Assembly (NCBI GenBank): GCA_945870465.1
Contig: CAMBSS010000125.1
Location: 1 to 12,504, forward strand
Length of the DNA: 12,504 nucleotides
Direction of reading: 5' to 3'
Source: Bordetella parapertussis
GTDB taxonomy: Bacteria; Pseudomonadota; Gammaproteobacteria; Burkholderiales; SG8-41
Part shown: piece after piece, positions 8,844-12,504 of the stretch
Layout of the letters: every line of letters begins with the position of its first letter
How positions within the stretch are numbered: the first letter of the stretch is position 1
Translations under genes and position numbers: made by a program
Notes under the pieces: model-generated
What the model saw: only the letters and a program-made list of their open reading frames with translations
Databases searched by the model: none
Told to the model about the DNA's origin: nothing

Positions 8844-9662
8844 ATGCCCGCAATGATGCATCCCATGCTCAACACCGCGGTGAAGGCCGCGCGCCGCGCC
8901 GGTACCATCATCAACCGCGCTTCGCAAAACCTCGACATCCTGACGGTAACGACCAAGGCCGCCAACGATTACGTGTCGGAAGTGGATCGCGCCGCGGAAG
9001 ACGCCATCGTCCGCGTGCTGCAGGAAGCTTATCCCTCGCATGCGATCCTGGCGGAGGAAAGCGGCGCCAGCGGCAAATCCGAATTCCAGTGGATCATCGA
9101 TCCGCTCGACGGCACCACCAATTTTCTGCACGGCTTTCCGCAATACGCGGTGTCTATCGCGCTTACGCAAAAAGGCGTGCTCTCGCAGGCGGTGATCTAC
9201 GACCCCGTGCACAATGATTTGTTTACGGCATCGCGCGGCCGCGGCGCCTATCTCAACGACAAGCGCCTGCGCATCAGCAAACGCATCAACCTGCAAAAAA
9301 GCCTGATCGGCACCGGCTTCCCGTTCCGCGAGTTCTCGCAGATCGATGCCTACCTCGCGATGTTCCGTGATCTCACGCAAAAGACCGCAGGACTGCGGCG
9401 CGCGGGTTCCGCGGCGCTCGATCTTGCGTACGTTGCCGCCGGACGCCTCGACGGTTTCTGGGAATTCGGTCTCTCGCCGTGGGACATGGCGGCCGGCAGC
9501 CTGCTGATTATCGAAGCGGGCGGCCTGGTCGGCGATCTCGAAGGCAACGGCGGCCACCTCGAATCCGGCAACATCGTGGCCGGCAACCCGAAAATTTTCT
9601 CGCAACTCGTACAGGCGCTGGCGCCGCATCTCACGCCGGCGCTGAAAACCAAAAAAACGTAG
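8844..9662 (+). CDS. suhB: Inositol-1-monophosphatase family protein SuhB
   Basis: SuhB hydrolyses inositol phosphates with Mg2+; in E. coli it also joins the ribosomal RNA antitermination complex and assists rRNA folding. The 272 residues contain the metal-binding motifs AEESG (70-74), DPLDGTTNF (86-94) and SPWDMAAG (211-218), plus [20 protein letters not shown] (185-204), which matches E. coli SuhB almost word for word. The start at 8844 is supported by AGGGAG eight bases upstream. An internal MHPML, where E. coli SuhB begins, lies four codons later at 8859. Divergent placement from trmJ is the same as in E. coli. Whether the transcription role is kept cannot be seen here. Confidence 0.95.
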   Translation: MPAMMHPMLNTAVKAARRAGTIINRASQNLDILTVTTKAANDYVSEVDRAAEDAIVRVLQEAYPSHAILAEESGASGKSEFQWIIDPLDGTTNFLHGFPQYAVSIALTQKGVLSQAVIYDPVHNDLFTASRGRGAYLNDKRLRISKRINLQKSLIGTGFPFREFSQIDAYLAMFRDLTQKTAGLRRAGSAALDLAYVAAGRLDGFWEFGLSPWDMAAGSLLIIEAGGLVGDLEGNGGHLESGNIVAGNPKIFSQLVQALAPHLTPALKTKKT

Positions 9663-9723
9663 CCGCAATCTGGCTGCGTCCCTGCGCGACTCGCGCAAGG
9701 CATTTACCGATCGGATATTCCTC

Positions 9724-11322
9724 GTGATCAGCACTACCAACATCACCATGCAGTTCGGCGGCAAGCCGCTATTTGAAAACGTCTCGATCCGCTTTGGCGA
9801 CGGCAATCGCTACGGCCTGATCGGTGCCAACGGCTGCGGCAAATCGACGTTCATGAAAATCCTCGGCGGCGATCTCGAACCAAGCGCAGGCTCAGTCGCG
9901 CTCGACCGCGGCGAACGCCTCGGCAAGCTGCAGCAGGACCAGTTCGCATATGAAGATATGCGGGTGCTCGACGTCGTCATGATGGGCCACGCCGGTATGT
10001 GGCAGGCGATGCAGGCGCGCGATGCGATTTACGCGAACGAAGAAGCCAGCGAAGACGACTACATGCGCGCCGCCGAGCTCGAACATGAATTCGCGGAATT
10101 CGGCGGCTACACGGCGGAAGCGCGCGCGAGCGCGTTGCTGAGCGGGATCGGCATCCCGATAGCGCAGCACGACGGCCCGATGAGCGAAGTTGCGCCCGGC
10201 TGGAAGCTGCGCGTGCTGCTCGCGCAGGCGCTGTTCGGCGCCCCCGACATCCTGCTGCTCGACGAACCGACCAACCACCTCGATATCAATACCATCCGCT
10301 GGCTCGAAGGCATATTGAACGAGCGCAACAGCACCATGATCATCATTTCGCACGACCGCCACTTCCTGTCCGCGGTGTGCACGCACATGGCCGACGTCGA
10401 CTACGGCGAAATCCGCGTCTACCCCGGCAACTACGACGACTACATGCTGGCCGCGACCCAGGCGCGCGAAGGCATGCTCACCGCCAACGTCAAAGCCAAA
10501 GAGAAGATCGCCGATCTGCAGGATTTCGTGCGCCGCTTTTCGGCCAACGCGTCGAAAGCGCGCCAGGCCACTTCGCGCGCGCGCCAGATCGAAAAAATCA
10601 AGGTCGAAGACATCAAGCCGTCTTCGCGCGTGTACCCGTACATCCGTTTCGACGTCGACGACCGCGACAAACTGCACCGTTATGTCTTCGAAGCACAGAA
10701 GCTCGCCAAGGGTTACGACAAACCGCTGTTCAGCAATTTCAACATCCGCGTCGAAGCGGGCGAGCGCATCGCTATCATCGGCCCCAACGGTATCGGCAAG
10801 ACGACATTGCTGCGCTGCCTCGCCGGCGATCTCACACCGGACGCCGGCACCATACGCTGGACCGAGAAAGCGAAGTCCGGCTATTGCGCGCAGGACCATG
10901 CCACGGAATTCACCGAAAAAGAAACGCTCGCCGAATGGCTGGCCAACTGGCGCGGCCCCAACGACAACGACCAGACGGTACGCGCAGCACTCGGGCGCAT
11001 GCTGTTCTCAGGCGAAGACGCGACGAAGTTAACGCGCGTGCTGTCCGGCGGCGAGCAGCAGCGCATGATATTCGCGAAACTCGCGCTGCAGAAACCCAAT
11101 GTCCTGCTGATGGACGAACCGACCAATCACCTCGACATGGAATGCATCGAATCGCTCAATACCGCGCTCGAAAAATTCTCGGGCACGCTGATTTTCGTCT
11201 CGCACGACCGCGAATTCGTCTCCTCACTCGCCACCCGCATCATCGAGATGACGGCGGCGGGCATCGTCATACACGCCGGCAACTACGACGATTACCTCAT
11301 ATCGCAGGGCCTGGCAGCCTGA
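9724..11322 (+). CDS. ybiT: ABC-F family ribosome-acting ATPase YbiT
   Basis: The 532-residue protein has two ABC ATPase domains and no membrane segments, the ABC-F plan. ABC-F proteins bind the ribosomal E site and modulate translation. Domain 1 has Walker [10 protein letters not shown] (34-42), a YbiT-type signature region [18 protein letters not shown] (153-170) and Walker [13 protein letters not shown] (176-187). The helical P-site interaction linker runs about 232-318 and contains [20 protein letters not shown] (271-290). Domain 2 has GPNGIGKTT (353-361), LSGGEQQR (440-447) and [11 protein letters not shown] (461-471). [12 protein letters not shown] and [14 protein letters not shown] match E. 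coli YbiT (530 residues) rather than EttA, Uup or YheS. The start is GTG with only a weak GGAT upstream. It follows suhB by 61 bases, probably on the same transcript. Confidence 0.94.
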   Translation: MISTTNITMQFGGKPLFENVSIRFGDGNRYGLIGANGCGKSTFMKILGGDLEPSAGSVALDRGERLGKLQQDQFAYEDMRVLDVVMMGHAGMWQAMQARDAIYANEEASEDDYMRAAELEHEFAEFGGYTAEARASALLSGIGIPIAQHDGPMSEVAPGWKLRVLLAQALFGAPDILLLDEPTNHLDINTIRWLEGILNERNSTMIIISHDRHFLSAVCTHMADVDYGEIRVYPGNYDDYMLAATQAREGMLTANVKAKEKIADLQDFVRRFSANASKARQATSRARQIEKIKVEDIKPSSRVYPYIRFDVDDRDKLHRYVFEAQKLAKGYDKPLFSNFNIRVEAGERIAIIGPNGIGKTTLLRCLAGDLTPDAGTIRWTEKAKSGYCAQDHATEFTEKETLAEWLANWRGPNDNDQTVRAALGRMLFSGEDATKLTRVLSGGEQQRMIFAKLALQKPNVLLMDEPTNHLDMECIESLNTALEKFSGTLIFVSHDREFVSSLATRIIEMTAAGIVIHAGNYDDYLISQGLAA

Positions 11323-11327
11323 CCCCG

Positions 11328-11349
11328 CCGTCGCCCCTCCGGGCGATGG
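11328..11349 (+). terminator. Weak hairpin terminator after ybiT
   Basis: CCGTCGCCC (11328-11336) pairs with GGGCGATGG (11341-11349) over 9 base pairs including one G-U, with loop CTCC. The following bases (TGATTTGCGTCTTTA) are only moderately T-rich. It stands 5 bases after the ybiT stop and before the promoter of the next gene, which fits a transcript end. Confidence 0.5.
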
Positions 11350-11364
11350 TGATTTGCGTCTTTA

Positions 11365-11378
11365 TTGATCAATATCAA
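11365..11378 (+). promoter_or_regulatory. FNR/ANR-type box
   Basis: TTGATCAATATCAA is a perfect match to the FNR family consensus TTGATNNNNATCAA. A -10-like TACTAT follows at 11400-11405, giving a start near 11412-11413. The box centre is then at about -41, the class II position from which FNR, ANR or DNR activate transcription. It lies 125 bases before the ATG at 11503. Activation under low oxygen is inferred. Confidence 0.75.
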
Positions 11379-11399
11379 ACGTGCGTTACCGCACAGCCG

Positions 11400-11405
11400 T
11401 ACTAT
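11400..11405 (+). promoter_or_regulatory. -10 element of the FNR-type promoter
   Basis: TACTAT agrees with TATAAT in 4 of 6 positions. There is no good -35, as expected of an activator-dependent promoter, and the distance to the FNR box is right for class II activation. A 5-bp palindrome GTGCG-TTAC-CGCAC lies between the two at 11381-11394 and could be a second regulator's site or chance. Confidence 0.5.
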
Positions 11406-11502
11406 GCGGCGTCGGCTATGTTGATCAATCGCGCTTGCTGACTTGAGGCCGGACGGGCACGCGCGATCGCGATATACGCCCTAACTCTTCAGGAGCAATG
11501 CC

Positions 11503-11910
11503 ATGTCACTCAACCACGCCGTAGTGTGGCTGGACCACACCGAAGCCCATATCCTGCATTTCAACGACAACGCCGCCGAAAACGCAAAGATCAGCGCGCA
11601 CTCAAAACACAAACACTTGCACTCAAAGTCGGGCACCGTCGGCTCCGGCCATGCACCGGAAGACCAGAAGTACTACCACGAGGTCGCGCACGCGCTGGCA
11701 GATGCCGCCGAAATACTGGTGGTCGGCCCGTCAAACGCCAAGCTCGCGCTGATCAAGCATCTGCACAAGCATGATCCGGCGATCGCCGACAAAGTGGTCG
11801 GCGTCGAATCCGTCGATCATCCCAGCGATGGCCAGTTGCTGGCGTATGCCCGGCACTATTTCCTCAAAGTCGACCTCATGCGGGGAACCAGGCCGCCGCA
11901 CACGGCTTAG
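11503..11910 (+). CDS. Histidine-rich 'translational machinery' / host attachment (baeRF-like) protein
   Basis: The 135 residues resemble small proteobacterial proteins annotated 'translational machinery protein', related to the host attachment family and to bacterial relatives of eRF1 domain 3. The N-terminal HAVVWLDHTEAHILHF (5-20) looks like the first strand pair, residues 54-70 form a helix, and ILVVGPSNAK (71-80) with the helix and strand after it has the GPxxxK turn of eRF1/Pelota-like domains. Seventeen residues are histidine, clustered at 33-40 (HSKHKHLH) and 86-90 (HLHKH). A strong AGGAG site stands 7 bases before the ATG. It is a single-gene unit with an FNR-type promoter, so a role in the ribosome or stress response under low oxygen is possible. 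The biochemical function is not known to me. Confidence 0.7.
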   Translation: MSLNHAVVWLDHTEAHILHFNDNAAENAKISAHSKHKHLHSKSGTVGSGHAPEDQKYYHEVAHALADAAEILVVGPSNAKLALIKHLHKHDPAIADKVVGVESVDHPSDGQLLAYARHYFLKVDLMRGTRPPHTA

Positions 11911-11930
11911 GTTACGTCAGCAAGCTACGG

Positions 11931-11955
11931 CCGCGGCAACGATTCATTGCGGCGG
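11931..11955 (+). terminator. Possible hairpin after the histidine-rich gene
   Basis: CCGCGGCAA (11931-11939) pairs with TTGCGGCGG (11947-11955) with one mismatch and a 7-base loop. It is 21 bases past the stop but has no T-run after it, so it may be an RNA 3' end structure more than a true intrinsic terminator. Confidence 0.3.
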
Positions 11956-11995
11956 TGTTCGGATCGGCGTATCGCCTCCGCGCGCAGCGTACCGC

Positions 11996-12223
11996 TCAAC
12001 CAAGCTCCCAACCCGCCTTCACCTTTGCGAGCAACGCTTTGACCTGGTCAATTGCGCCTTTTGGCACAGTCGTCTTGTCACCAAGCTAAACTGATATTTT
12101 GAATCGCAACTGCTGGCCAGCGGCGGCTTTTTTGATGGCAGAAACACAGTCGGCTAAATCTTGTATCTCATTGGTCTCAAGTTCTGCAGCAGCAACCTTG
12201 GCACCAGAGGTGGCGCTCGACAT
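11996..12223 (-). pseudogene. Small gene interrupted by an in-frame amber codon
   Basis: On the minus strand an ATG at 12223-12221 follows an AAGGGA ribosome site by about 7 bases. The frame gives 45 residues, MSSATSGAKVAAAELETNEI onward to QQLRFKISV, then TAG at 12088-12086. The same frame continues without shift for 29 protein-like residues (LGDKTTVPKGAIDQVKALLA, KVKAGWELG) to TGA at 11998-11996. One C-to-T change, CAG to TAG, would explain it and restore a 75-residue protein. The predicted form is helix, strand, helix. I do not recognise the family with certainty. It could be a short gene damaged after the neighbouring insertion, a fragment of a larger protein, a readthrough case, or a sequencing error. 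It occupies most of the otherwise gene-free stretch 11911-12240. Confidence 0.55.
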
Positions 12224-12240
12224 TTTCTTTCCCTTCTCTA

Positions 12241-12504
12241 GCAGCCTGTCGGACTGGAGTGGATGATTTGAGCGATGTTGATCATGGTAATCGAGCGGAA
12301 CAGTGAATTGAGGGCTAAATGGTTTGAGCAGATCGTGAGCGCACCGCTGGGTGCTCGTTTATCCTGCCAATATCGCCATTCTCTTGATATTCCATGCCAT
12401 GGTGACCAGCGTCCACTCGCCTTGCACGGCCGCCAAGCCCCGCAACAAGAATTGCCGGAAGCGCATCACCGACTTGATGATGCCGAAGACCGGTTCCACC
12501 GTCT
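12241..12504 (-). mobile_element. End of an IS1182-like insertion sequence, cut by the window edge
   Basis: The element contains the transposase end at 12359-12504 and about 118 bases beyond its stop. The outer end is placed near 12241 because CAGCCTGTCGGACTGG (12242-12257) looks like the terminal repeat of such elements; the opposite strand reads CCAGTCCGACAGGCTG. The other terminus and any target duplication are outside the window, so the exact boundary is inferred. The end lies about 18 bases upstream of the small broken gene, whose promoter it may have replaced. Confidence 0.6.
12359..12504 (-). CDS. IS1182-like transposase, C-terminal fragment
   Basis: The last 48 residues read TVEPVFGIIKSVMRFRQFLL, then RGLAAVQGEWTLVTMAWNIK and RMAILAG, ending in TAA at 12361-12359. 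The EPVFGxIK...FRxFLLRGLxxVxGEWxLVxxAxNxKR pattern is the end of the DDE domain of IS1182/IS5-superfamily transposases, with the glutamate of the DDE triad in VEP. The 5' end lies beyond the window, so intactness cannot be judged. It reads towards the small broken gene, so transposase read-through could transcribe it. Confidence 0.85.
   Translation of the reverse strand, partial: TVEPVFGIIKSVMRFRQFLLRGLAAVQGEWTLVTMAWNIKRMAILAG

Noticed and set aside
8736..9806. Long minus-strand open frame (356 codons) opposite suhB.
   Set aside because: It covers suhB fully in antisense, runs across its start region and shows biased composition with no family motifs.
9892..10899. Minus-strand open frame (335 codons) opposite ybiT.
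   Set aside because: Antisense shadow of the ABC-F gene with Arg/Val/Asp-rich composition; no independent evidence.
10377..11441. Plus-strand open frame of 354 codons overlapping ybiT and running past its end.
   Set aside because: It is a frame-shifted reading of ybiT, very rich in Arg and Pro, and would run over the terminator and the FNR box.
11771..12094. 107-codon plus-strand frame over the end of the histidine-rich gene and the following gap.
   Set aside because: It begins inside the real gene in another frame, is rich in Arg and Ser, and opposes the better supported minus-strand small gene.

Overview
The window reads as the chromosome of a free-living, moderately GC-rich proteobacterium, most likely a betaproteobacterium. 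The reasons are an E. coli-like IscR and SuhB, the suhB/trmJ/cysE/iscR gene order known from Pseudomonas and Azotobacter, the short CysE form, and intergenic palindromes of a type common in betaproteobacteria. The species cannot be named from this sequence alone.

From 1 to 7784 nearly everything lies on the minus strand and forms one iron-sulfur cluster assembly locus. In transcription order it is cysE, iscR, iscS, iscA, sufB, sufC, sufD, sufS, then the first 24 codons of a SufU-type scaffold gene cut by the window edge. It begins like a classical ISC operon, but after iscA it continues as a SUF operon. iscU, hscB, hscA, fdx and iscX are not seen. The locus therefore encodes two cysteine desulfurases of different classes (IscS and SufS). 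The suf genes overlap by 4 bases at three junctions and by 1 base at the fourth. The only long gap in this part (110 bases, iscA to sufB) is mostly an imperfect inverted repeat, at exactly the ISC/SUF junction.

Three good matches to the type 1 IscR operator are visible. One overlaps the cysE promoter and two stand in tandem upstream of iscR, overlapping a near-consensus sigma70 promoter. The model is that cluster-loaded IscR represses both cysteine supply (CysE) and cluster assembly when demand is low.

From 7785 to 8003 there is an intergenic region with a REP-like palindrome pair. trmJ (tRNA ribose methyltransferase, minus strand) is divergent from suhB (plus strand), as in E. coli. suhB is followed by ybiT, an ABC-F ATPase that acts on ribosomes.

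From 11323 to 11910 a weak terminator is followed by a perfect FNR/ANR box placed for class II activation, and then a 135-residue histidine-rich protein of the 'translational machinery / host attachment' group. From 11911 to 12504 the region looks like accessory, decaying DNA. It holds a small minus-strand gene interrupted by an in-frame amber codon and, immediately upstream of it, the end of an IS1182-like insertion sequence whose transposase gene runs off the window.
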